This document shows positions 1 to 10,530 of a stretch of 64,000 nt of DNA, piece by piece. How positions within the stretch are numbered: the stretch's first letter is position 1; each line of letters begins with the position of its first letter. Source of the stretch: Xiphophorus maculatus (lineage: Eukaryota > Chordata > Actinopteri > Cyprinodontiformes > Poeciliidae); the NCBI RefSeq assembly GCF_002775205.1, contig NC_036448.1, positions 682,001 to 746,000 on the forward strand, written 5' to 3'. The notes below the pieces were generated by a model. It saw nothing but the letters and a program-made list of their open reading frames with translations, did not search any database and was not told the DNA's origin. The translations under genes were made by a program, and so were the position numbers.

Positions 1-350
1 TGCTGTCTTTTGTTTCTATTCCGTTACACTTCAGAGATATTTCACAGATTTTACTGAGTCTCGAATCCCTTTGTCATCTTTATTTTAATTAACATTTAAA
101 ATATTTACATCATTGAATATTAACTGCATAAACTCTGTAGTGAGTGAAACATTGTTAAGATCTCAGTTCTGTTTCTTGATACCAAAGTTGTGAATCATTT
201 CATGTGCATCCTTGACTTCATGACATATCAAGGTGTGTATTGATCCCTCCTTACTATGAAGATTTGTGGAGGTGTGTATTGCTTTTGAGAGTGAAGCAGG
301 ATGCTTACTAAAGCTAGCAACATCTTATAATTGCACTTAGCTACACTTAC
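1..350 (-). other. exoc3 intron 3 (partial)
   Basis: This stretch follows the donor GTAAGT at 345-350 and runs off the left edge. I see no other exon or repeat in it. A purine/pyrimidine-balanced open frame here is only read-through from exon 3. Confidence 0.7.
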
Positions 351-3300
351 ATCTTCAAAGTAGATAGAGATGAGGTTCATGTCACTGGTGTTCTTGCTGT
401 CCATACGATACTGCTCATACATAAGGTCATCGCGAGAGCACTCCAGCTCCATCAGCTTCCTGTGAGCCTGCAGCAGCTCCCCCTGCTCAGTCAGCTGCTG
501 GGTCTCCAGCACTATCTCTGGAACTGAACCCAGAACAATAGAACAGCATACAGAACATTAACCAGATCCAAAACACTCATATTTTAGATTTAATATGACA
601 AAACTTACCAGAGAAAATGTTTTTCAGGTTTTCCACGGCAGCAGCTAGCTGACTGTGCTGAACAACAGCATCCTTCACATCTTTTAGGTTCTCAATAGTG
701 TTGATGCTCTGCCTCCAGTCTTTGCTCACATTAGCCAGAGAGCTCTGGATATCTTTGACATCCAGCAGGGCGGTATGCAGTTGAGTCAATCCTGTGCGAA
801 CACCATCCAGCTGAGACTGGATTGCTGCCTGAAAAAAATCACAGAAAACAGAACTAGTTATTGGAACTGTTTAAGGGTGAGTCAAACCTGCCAAAACACA
901 GCAGATTAAACCAAAAATCCGATTAAAAGAGGTTCCTGTATTTCTCACAGCTGCCATCTGCTAGTGTTTAAGCTTAAGTAAACCTGTATAGGAGGGGGTA
1001 TAACTTTACAGAGACTCGGCAAGATTACTACCATTAACATGTATATGAATACTGACAAAAAAATTACTTATCAGGCTCAACAAAATGAGGAATGACACTG
1101 TTTTCCTTTTATGTTGAGAAATAAACATCTGCCTCCAAACACAATAGGTTCTCCTAATGCTAATACAGCCCTAATTCCGCAGATCTTTATCTTGCCTCCA
1201 TTTCAGTCATAATTTTGCTAGAACTTCAGTGGTGTTACTGTTGTTTTGAAGGTTTTAAATGGCATAACTGAAGCTTTGATAATAAAAAAAACCCCAAACA
1301 AACAAAAAAAACAAACAATGCTGACTTTCCCTTTCCGCTAATTTCTCAAAGGCATTTGTTGTTTGTCACAGCCTTTTACATTACAAAAACTCCAAGAAAA
1401 GGTTGTGGGTGGCATCAAGTGGTTTGTTCTATGACTTTGTAGTTTTGTGTTTTTTATGTTGTAAAGTACTTTGAAATGCCTTGTTGCTTAAATGCGCTAT
1501 AAAAATAAAATTTGATTTGATTTTGATTCCTAGCACATTCCGACTTGATTCTTTGAAAAATATACGTTGTTCATTTCTTGCAAAGACATTGACAGAATAA
1601 TATCTGATAATGTCTTAAAACTTATACATAAGACAAGTTAGCTGAATTAGATCCAACAAATTCAAAAAGTGGTCAAATATATCATTTTAAGATCTTCACA
1701 TCATCACACTGGACATTTGACAAAAAACATCTCCATCAACCCTACACCAAATTAGTTTGGTGTGTTCCTAATTTCTTAGTAATAAAAGTTTCCAAAGTAG
1801 TAACAACATTTCCAAATATAAGAATTAACTACAGATTTAGTTTCCAAACTAGCACAGGTATATTTTAGCTACTTAAGGAAAAAACAAAATTGATAGAACT
1901 TATTATTTACAAGAATTTGACGTAAATTTACACCTAACGTTAATCAAATGTTTGTCAGCTGTTGGTTTTTCTCAACAAGCAGTTGAGTCATTCGGGTGGG
2001 TACGCACACCCAAACTCTTAATTAGGGTGTTTTAAAAATGTGCTTTTTTATTAGTTTTAGTTTTTATTCATTTTTTTATTTTTATTTATTTAATATCAAA
2101 GTAGGAAACACATGGTGTGGTGCATTACATTAATGAAAGGAAAAAGAGAATTAAAAAATAAAATCACAGAATAAACAAAGAAAAGAAAACAAAGTTTTGT
2201 GTTTTAAAGGATGAGTATATATTAATCATATGTGGTTCTAATTTTAAATGTCATGTAATTATGACCTGTAAGCACAGAAGAATCTTAAAGAACAGAAATA
2301 AAGGCTTTGAAACATCTATGCATGTGTAATTATCTATAACAATGTGTTTCACTTGGTAGGTAAAAATCTTGATATCCCTGTTTCAACAGTGCGTTATTGA
2401 AAAGTTCCTGAAATAAATGGACTTTTCAATAATGTTCTAATTTAATTAATGAATCTGTGCACTGAATGAAAAAATCTAAAAAAGAAAAACAGAGTTGTTG
2501 TTTCTTGTTTACCTTCAAATGACTAAAATTTTTAAGTAAGGCAAAGTATTACAGTCCTGTTTACCATTATTGACACCCATGATGTTTATGCATTATGGAA
2601 TATTTACTTAAGGAAATTCATCAAGTATCACATCATATATCATCACCTCAGGTTCCCGCACATACTCCTTAACAGTCAGCCTTCTGACTAACACCCTACT
2701 GTTGCCCTTATCTACCCCCAACTGTACCATGCCTGTTATTTTTAGCCTGTAAGATCTCACTTCAGCACGCCTACTTCCTTAGTTAATCATCCTTCTCCTT
2801 CCCTTTTCACCGTCTCTCCGCCTTGGAACTCACTTTTCGAGGGAAGACATCTCAAATCAACATTGCAAAATGCTCATCCAAGCTTATCACAATTCACAGC
2901 ACAGTGCCTTCTGCTGGGGTCTGAGAACCAAAGAACTTTAATTCATTTATGTCAACAAAACTTTTTAATTGCTGTTTTTCTCTGTGTGAATCTCAGGTTG
3001 AAATGAAGCCTAGGCATAAATTCAGAGTGGAAGACTCTTCAGCCCCAACTATATCACCCAATCACCATGTCACGTTCATCCGCCGCAGCCTATTGACATT
3101 GTTCCATACTTTGTCATAGCCAGTCATCGTTCAGTAATCTGTTTATACGGACCTTCATCAATGGCACCATCTGCTTTCCAGCCGTGCTCTACACATCTCC
3201 ACCACCTCTATGCTCCCGGCTCCTTCAGCCTTCCATCTTTTCTCCAACCTCCACCACCAGTGTACGGGGGAAGATGTCTCAAATAATCATCACAAAATGC

Positions 3301-4960
3301 TCATCCAAGCTTATCGCAATTCACAGCACAATGGCTCCAACTGAAAGAAGCTCCTGGTTTTTCCACTATTCTCTGCATGTCACCACAAGGTTTTTTCATT
3401 ACAGCTGAGCATGATGTGCTCAGCAGATGCACAGTTCCATTGGGTGTCTGCTAATGGCGCTAGTCTGAAGGAACTGAGTGGGGGAAATCACAGGAGAGGG
3501 CTGATCTGTGAGGTGGAAGCTAAGCTGGAGACTGCAGCTCTGAGGAGAAGCTGTGTGGAAAAGGCAGCGCTTGGTGAGAGCAAGTGTTCAGACACCCTGG
3601 AATGGTTTCCATGGGAGATTCAAAGATTTCTCAAGTAAGTAAAGTTTATTTATAAAGTACTTTTCACAGAAATGAAATCACAAAGCGCTGTACAATAAAA
3701 ATCAACCTTGAAACAATACAAAACATAAAACCAAGATAAGAAACACAATAAAATCAAGAGATAAAAAACTGGGAAAATAGAAATGTTTTAGTTGCTTTTT
3801 AAAAACCTCGACAGAGTCAGAAAAACTGAGCTGCAAGGGCCAACTGCGGGGCCACCGACTGAATGGTTCGGTCCCCTTTAGTTTTTAACAGTGTTCGTGG
3901 AACAACCAGGAGATTCAGACTTAGAGAACGAAGACCACAAGCAGCAGAATATTTAGTTACAAACTGACAAAGATAATCAGGAGTGGCTATGTAATGCTCT
4001 ATATGTCAGCACAAGTACTTTAAAACAAATTCTAAAATCAACTGGGAGACAATGTAGTGAATATAGAACAGGACAAATATGACAGAATTTACTGGATTTG
4101 GTGAGAAATCTGGCTGCTGCGTTCTGTATTGACTGCAACCATAAAATTGAGGTTTTATCCAGGCATTACAGTGATCCAGACGAGATGACACGAAAACATG
4201 CATGATTTTCTCTAAGTAAACTCTGGAGACCATTTGTCTAATATTAGAAATATTTCTTAATTGAAAGAAACAAATCAAAGATTTCTCAAACATGTAAGAC
4301 AGAATCAAAGCAACACTACAGGTATGTTTTTGATAAGGGAATAACATAACATTATATAAGCTCAGAAAAGTCTATTTTACATATTACTGCCCTTTTAAAC
4401 ATTTAGCAACGATTATTATTTTAAGGTAGCTTTCTATAGCTTGTTTATGGGAAATTTTGAATTGCAAGTGTGAGGCCAGACACTGCTGTTTCGCGCTCCC
4501 CTTTATGTCATCCCTAATATTTTTTTTTAATCTGGCTGAGATCAGGATTGCAGGTCAGAAAAGGTTTTTTTTTGGTAACAAGAGCCCCTCTAAAAACGGT
4601 CCCTGAGCTAATCTGGAAAATAACAACAAAAAAACATGATGTTTGGAGGTTATAAGCTAGAATGCTGTCAGTTTTGGCTTTATGTGCCTCAGCATCCACT
4701 GATGATGTTAGAAAGGGATGGATTGAGTGCTTGACTCGATATATTGTATATTAGAATAGACTGTTCACACATTTCCAATTCAGTTACAGTGCTGCTGGTT
4801 TGATGTGGTGAAGTACCTTAAGTCTGGCCTCCACCGAAGCCTTCTTCCGGGCTTCTCTCCTTCGGTACTGCTCCACTTTATCCAGCTGGTCGGACCTCTG
4901 CAGCATGCCGGCCACACGCTGCACTGCAGTCGCTACAGCCTCCCTGCTGGTCTCCTCCAT
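351..4960 (-). CDS. exoc3: Exocyst complex component 3 (Sec6), 5' part of gene, coding exons 1-3
   Basis: Three minus-strand exons join in phase: 4817-4960 (48 codons from the ATG), 609-828 and 351-523, giving the first 179 residues. The peptide is that of the exocyst subunit Sec6/EXOC3: it starts [13 protein letters not shown], carries a basic stretch [11 protein letters not shown], then [31 protein letters not shown] and [17 protein letters not shown]. Junctions are canonical (AAG|GTACTT, TCTG|GTAAGT, GAAGAT|GTAAGT donors; CAG acceptors) and phases match (0, then 1, then 0). EXOC3 is a roughly 750-residue coiled-coil/helical-rod subunit of the octameric exocyst that tethers secretory vesicles to the plasma membrane, so about a quarter is here and the rest lies beyond the left edge. 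The start is the first ATG after a CGTAG acceptor at 4976-4978, implying an upstream non-coding exon. Identification is very secure from sequence. Confidence 0.96.
1440..1528 (+). mobile_element. 3' tail of an L2-type LINE or its SINE
   Basis: The block runs from GTAAAGTACTTTGAAATGCC to AAATTTGATTTGATT. The same tail recurs at 8440-8512 and, more degenerate, at 20410-20446 behind an L2-like reverse-transcriptase fragment. This points to a shared LINE/SINE 3' end. Confidence 0.6.
2841..3331. repeat. Pair of ~65-bp direct repeats, 427 bp apart
   Basis: The segment beginning GGGAAGACATCTCAAAT at 2841-2906 returns as GGGAAGATGTCTCAAAT at 3268-3331 with only a few changes. Both continue through TGCTCATCCAAGCTTATC and a CAATTCACAGCAC ending. 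The sequence between them is C-rich, unlike the AT-rich intron around it. The element family was not identified. Confidence 0.65.
3636..4270 (-). mobile_element. Decayed L2-like LINE 3' end
   Basis: On the minus strand a frame reads [20 protein letters not shown], the late reverse-transcriptase signature of fish L2-like LINEs. It is followed by broken sequence and a terminal AT-rich tail (complement of AAAGTTTATTTATAAAGTAC at 3645). It is truncated and non-functional. Confidence 0.65.
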
Positions 4961-5485
4961 GACGAATATCTGGACCTACGGAGGGAGGGTTGAAATCGCA
5001 ATTTGGGAATTTTGTCACTTCCACGGGGATCGTTAATAGTTCAATCTGCTGGTAGAAAAGTTTCTTAATCATTGCAGCTACTTCCACTGAGGACACTGAG
5101 CAGACTCGGTCTATCTGGGGACTCTGGATCTGATCAGCTGACCACAGCTTTAATGGCGTCAGCAGGTCATCGCTACCAACACCAGAAGAACATTATACTG
5201 GCATGTAAGCGAAGGTGACGTAGATTCCCATAGAAAAAATAACAACAGCACAACTTGACTTTGTCAGAAAAACGATAACTGAGAACTGATAAATCAAGAA
5301 AGGTCATCTGAAGCTGCCATAGCATCGCTAAGCTAATTGGAGACACGAAGTTCTTGGTGTTTCTAAGCGCTTCTCTACAGGAACCAGGAAACATTCTTAC
5401 CTCAGCAAGTTACAGAAGAAAATTGGTCTTTGTCTCTACAAATAAAACAATGTTTCACATAGAAACTGCCTTTGTTGTATTGTTG
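4961..5485 (-). promoter_or_regulatory. exoc3 5' flank: UTR splice acceptor and presumed promoter
   Basis: A minus-strand acceptor CCGTAG at 4976-4978 leaves a 15-nt 5'UTR before the exoc3 ATG, so transcription should begin in a non-coding exon further right. I cannot place the first exon or a TATA box. The stretch is not clearly CpG-rich. The promoter call rests on position only. Confidence 0.35.
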
Positions 5486-7715
5486 CCTCCTCTTCCTCTT
5501 CTGTTAGCTTCTTCTTCTTCTTTAGATTTTGACGGCAGCTTGCATCCATTATTGTTGCACTACTGCCATCTATTGGATCCTAATATCTATACCTCAAATT
5601 CTCATAATGATCCCAGTATTTTTTTAAAAATGAAAAATCTTCTTTTTCCCCTCAATACTATTAAACTGATGAACCACATTCTCAAATTTCAATTCCCCAT
5701 TAAAACCTAATTCCGTTTTTAATAATCTTCTTTGATTTACATATTTTCTACAACTAATAAAAACATGTTCCATCGTTTCTACAGCATCACAGCAACTACA
5801 TAACCAGTAAGATGTTTTCCCATCTTAAAAAGAGTTGCATTTAAAAAACTGTGACCGGTTCTTATTCTGTTTATAATTATCTCCTCCCTCCTGTTTATTC
5901 CTCTAATTTTTACTACATCAACTGTATTTCGTATCCTGTATAAATGCCTTCCATTTATTTCATTATCCCACCTAATTTTCCATAACTTCTTACTTTCTCT
6001 CCAAACTATGCTTTTGCCTTCAGATTTAGATAACTTTATTGGCATATCAATATCTTCTTTTTTAATAGCCTCCTTAGCCAACCTATCTGCTCTTTCATTA
6101 CCCAAAATACCCACATGAGCAGGAGTCCAAAATAATATTAGATTTTTATTTTGTTCACAAATTCTATGATGAACAGCCATAATCTCATATAATATATTTT
6201 GATGATTATTTGTACTTCCTCTTCCAATATTTAACAATGCAGATAATGAATCACTACAAACTATTATTTTATTTATATTAGTATCCTCCACCCATTCTAA
6301 AGCTAATAATATAGCACATAATTCTACTGCATATATACTGAGATAATTAGATGTTCTTTTTGAAATATTAATCTTTAATTCAGAAATCACTACTGCTATA
6401 CCAGTCGCTTCATTTTTGGGTTTTTTCGAACCATCAGTATAAATTTGCAAATAATCATTATATTTATTCTGTATTTGATTATAAAATTCTTGGCAGATAT
6501 CTATTATATTTCTTTCCTTAATATTTGATAGTGATCTGTCTATATTAATATATTTCCATGTCCATGTAGGTCTCAAAGGCCACAATACTGTTGGACTAAA
6601 TTCTTTGTTATATACATAAAATGTTTTTGCTCTGTCATCCTCAACCCACCCAAAACTATCATTTGTTCCTTTCCTCTTTCCCAACAATTTTCTAATACTT
6701 TCTTAACTGGATGATCTTCAGTATGTCCTTTTAAATGTATCCAATAATTAACCACTATCTGTTGTCTTCTGATACATAATGGCATTTCTCCTGATTCTAC
6801 TTGTAAAGCACATACTGGAGTCGATTTAATTGCCCCTAAACAAATTCTCAATGCTCTAGCTTGAATAACATCTAATTTTTAAATCTAGTTTTAGCCGCTG
6901 AACCATACACCACACTCCCATAATCTATCCTTGACCGAATTAGAGACACAAACATTTTTAAGTGATTGAAAACCTGCACCCCATGCCAACCTGCTAAACA
7001 CCTCATAATATTAAGAACCTTTTTACTTTTCTCCGTAATATGTTCTATATGATTTTCCTAAGTTAGTTTCTTATCAAAAACAGTCAACCCTTTATAATTC
7101 TTTCCCTTATGAATACAACTTTTACAACTTATATTTTTTAAGTGCCCTATTCAGTTCTGTTATTGTAAACAACATATTCAATGGATCATTTGTATCTCCC
7201 ATTTGCTGTAATAATTCCTTGTTCTCTAAAATGGTCTTTTCTCTTCCTATTTTCCCTTCACTAATATTTTCAGAACTATGAATTTTAACTAAATTATTTA
7301 CCAACATTTTTGCCTTTTCTCTGTCAGTAGTTGCTGTTATTTCTCCATCATTTAATATTGGATATCCAGTCACTCTTTTAATCTCATTCATCCTTTTAAT
7401 TGTTGCCCAGACCTTAGAAATATCTGTCTCCCTCCCTACTGAATTACAAAAACTCCTCCAACAATCTGTTTTTGCATTTTTAATAATTCTTCTTACATTT
7501 GCTTGCAATTTCTTGTATTCATTCAGATTCTGGAAGTTGTGATATCTTTTTTAATAATTTGAAAGCTTTATTTTGTTTCTTGATAACCTCAGTACATTCT
7601 GATGTCCACCAGGGCACCAATCTTCTTTCCCTTGCCCCACCTTTCTTCCTCAATAGCCTGATCCTCTGTCAGCTTATGAACAACTTCTGCTGGACTGTGT
7701 AACTGAAGATTAAGC
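5486..7715 (-). mobile_element. RNase H-bearing LINE (I/Nimb-like), copy A, with internal deletion
   Basis: This is a 5'-truncated non-LTR retrotransposon. From its 5' side (7715) it shows the pre-RT region with KAFK...VWATIKRMNEI (7122-7700), loses the reverse-transcriptase core near 7135, resumes at the post-RT linker (FDKKLT, then NIMRCLAGW), and continues into a 302-residue open frame (5779-6687). That frame has an RNase H domain with all four acidic residues visible: YTDGSK, VELCAI, CSDSLSAL and NERADRLAKEA. The 3' end carries a GAA-type microsatellite tail (CTT repeats near 5509) after a GCCGTCAAAA motif, shared with copy B. Compared with copy B about 300 RT residues (~0.9 kb) are missing, and several frameshifts are present, so it is a dead copy. 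RNase H plus this tail suits the I/Nimb group; the exact clade is inferred. Confidence 0.8.
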
Positions 7716-9655
7716 AAGAAAAGAAAAATAATTTTCTTTTGATCAATCCGGTTTGTCTTGAAAATGTAAAGACAGATGGTTAGACACTGGTAATGCTTGT
7801 TTATCCTGCAAAGGTGACTAACAAACATAAACTGGTTCATCATTATACTTTGTAAAAAACAGTAAAACGTGTTTTAATGGTTGATTATCAAATATAATCT
7901 GTAATTTAGACTTGTATGTCTAGTTCTTAATAGAGCATTTTTCTTTACTTTCCTGGTTATTCTAACTTATCTTTAAAGGTTGTGAAGATAACTTCTACTG
8001 ATATTCCAGATCTGATATCTTGGATATTGAGATGCTGAATATACATGTTTTGATGAATGAAACATTGTTACAACGCAAATCAGCCAATCACACCACATCA
8101 ACTAATACATTTTGACATTTAGTGTGAAAGTATTTTTGGTGCAAAATTATTTGTGCTGTGTGAAGCTGATGAGAAAATTCTTATACTATAGAATTGCACA
8201 AAAATCCGTGAGGGACGGTGGAGTCCTTGTTCGAAATTCCGTGAAAGAGGTGTACGGAGCCTCGTGCTGGAAGCCCGTTGAAAGGCTGTTTACATTGTTT
8301 AAAACTACATGATTGTGAGAGTGAGTGGGAATAAAAATACCAATAGGTATTTCGTTCCATATAACACAGTAGGAGTGTAACCTGTAAACCTTTTATGGAT
8401 GCAAAAGCAAGAACCCACTTGTTGACTTTGTGTTTCTGTGTTTGTTATGATGTAAAGCACTTTGAAATGCTGCTGAAATGTGCTATACAAATAAAATTTG
8501 ATTTGATTTATAGGAGTTTGTAATTTTATTTTTTTAAGTCTTCCAGATAACAATAGTTGCACCTCTTCAAACTGTGTTCGGCAGCTCTCCCTGCTGTACA
8601 GATATACGTACTAACAGTGATAATGAAAGTGCTCAAACACTGTATACAAGCAAAATTACAAATAAACAGACAAAAATGTACTCTAGTAAAAGTAAATGTA
8701 CCACTCAAGATTTTTACTTGAGTTAAAGTAAGTACTTGCGTCTAAAAATGCTGCAGTATGTAACTTTTATAAAACGTGTACTGGCCCAAAGATCCTCTTC
8801 TCATGTCTCCTTGATCCTTTCCTTTGCTGTTGACATACAAGTCTTTGTTCCTGGCTGGGATCCAAAGACTTGTACCTAAAAACACAAACTGATTTGAAGC
8901 TAATGTCCTTACATCCTTCAATAAAATCCAGGCATAATGATTGAAAAATCTTGGTACTGAGAAATAAATTGTCTGTAGGATAATTAATCAATATTAAGTA
9001 CATTAAGATGCAACAACAACATAGACCTCAAGTAACTGTAATGATGATTTGATATACAGTATGGCAAACTCCAGATATGATCAGTATGCAGTTAAAATGC
9101 ATCATATAAAACCAACCAAAAAAATGGACTTCAAATGTCAGTAGTCTACTGAACAGCAGAGATGTCCAAAGTGTGGCCCAGGGCAATTTACAGCCCCATA
9201 CATTGTTTTTGTGCAGACCCCCAACTGCATTCTGAATGGTAGAAATATAACTCATCAGCACAGACAGTTGATACAGGTGGAAACAAGTTAAAATCCTTTG
9301 ACAATATGGTAAGAAAGTATTTGGCTTACCACACCTTGGTTTTATTTTTAGTTAGATCATAACTAGGACTTTATTTGAAAACAAAAATTGTACCCAAATA
9401 TTTATGAATTGTGTTGCTAAAAAGAATTTTCCAAGCCAATAACATAAGCTGTCAACCTCTAAATATCCATTTATTGGAGATTTTTACTTTAAGGCAGACA
9501 TGCAAAACCTTGTGCTTTGATCCACATTAAGTTGCACATCTATGTCCTACAAATCTCTTTACTGCTTTATTCTGCCAATGTAGCTCACACACCATTATAT
9601 ACCTGCCTCAACAAACCCAATGTCCTGTAGACAAAGCAGGCAGCAGATTTAGATA
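7716..9655. other. Intergenic sequence with small repeat remnants
   Basis: This is AT-rich with no exon recognised. It contains an L2/SINE 3' tail at 8440-8512 (GCACTTTGAAATGCTGC... AAATTTGATTTGATT) and, at 8749-8785, a single terminal-repeat remnant (TGCTGCAGTATGTAACTTTT) of the MITE family seen complete at 48538-49107. Confidence 0.6.
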
Positions 9656-9659
9656 AAAC

Positions 9660-10530
9660 CCTATTTCCATCATGGGAGAAGTGGAGGTGGTGGAATATAA
9701 ATATCTCAGTGTTCATCTAGACAACAGACTGGAAATGCAACAGCGAAGCCAGGTATAATAAGGGACAGAGCAGCCTGAACTCATCGGGGAAGCTAAGATC
9801 TTTCAAGGTTTGCAGCAAGATGCTGCAAATCTTCTATAAGTCTGTTGTTAAGAACGTCATCTCATCTGTTTCAGCAGCATCAGAGCCAAGGACCTAAAAA
9901 AAGCTCAACAACCTGATAAAGAAGGTTCTGGTGACAATGATGCAAAGAATTCTTCATTTCAACTTTATTTACTTAATATACAGCAAAACACACTCAGTAG
10001 AAAGGTACAAAAACATGTTTCATTTCAAGTTTGAACAAATTGTTTTAAAAACCAACTATTGTCTTGAGGCTGGTCAGTTAATACCGTGGTTTTCTTCCAC
10101 CTGCAAAAGCAAAATATTAAACAAGTCCTCGCTGTCAAATACAGACGTCAAGAAACAACTCCATGTCAAACAATAGAGGAAAACAAGATCCTCACCTTTT
10201 GTTTTCCCTCCTCTAGAGTATCCACTATGAGCTTCCTGATGGTTAAACTGTCGCTCTGTGGGATAAAAAACTGTTCAAAAGAATATCAGGGAGCAAAACC
10301 TTCTGTCCATTTAAAGGGACATAATCCACTTAAAAAAATTTAATGTTGAACAAGTTGATAAAGAAAGCTGGTTGTGCTCTGGCTTTCCTGGAGATTAAGC
10401 TTCATAACATGAACATAATGAACACTGAGAATCCACTTAATGAGAGTGAACTAAGAGTGCAGTCCTGCTGTACAAACATAGCTCTTCTTCAAAGAATCAT
10501 CTACAATGACTGAATACACCCAACAGTAAG
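9660..10530 (+). mobile_element. LINE reverse-transcriptase 3' fragments (two pieces)
   Basis: Plus-strand pieces at 9660-9935 (GEVEVVEYKYLSVHLDNRLE) and 10335-10530 (LIKKAGCALAFLEIKLHN, broken by stops) resemble the end of a fish LINE open reading frame. They flank the 3' exons of the buc-type gene, which lie on the other strand. Both are degenerate and not coding now. Confidence 0.55.

Larger units (their letters stand above)
829..4816 (-). other. exoc3 intron 1, repeat-bearing
   Basis: This is a 4-kb intron between coding exons 1 and 2, mostly AT-rich. It holds a LINE/SINE 3' tail near 1440-1528, a direct duplication of about 65 bp (2841-2906 and 3268-3331) and a decayed L2-like fragment at 3636-4270. 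No additional coding exon was recognised. Confidence 0.7.
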
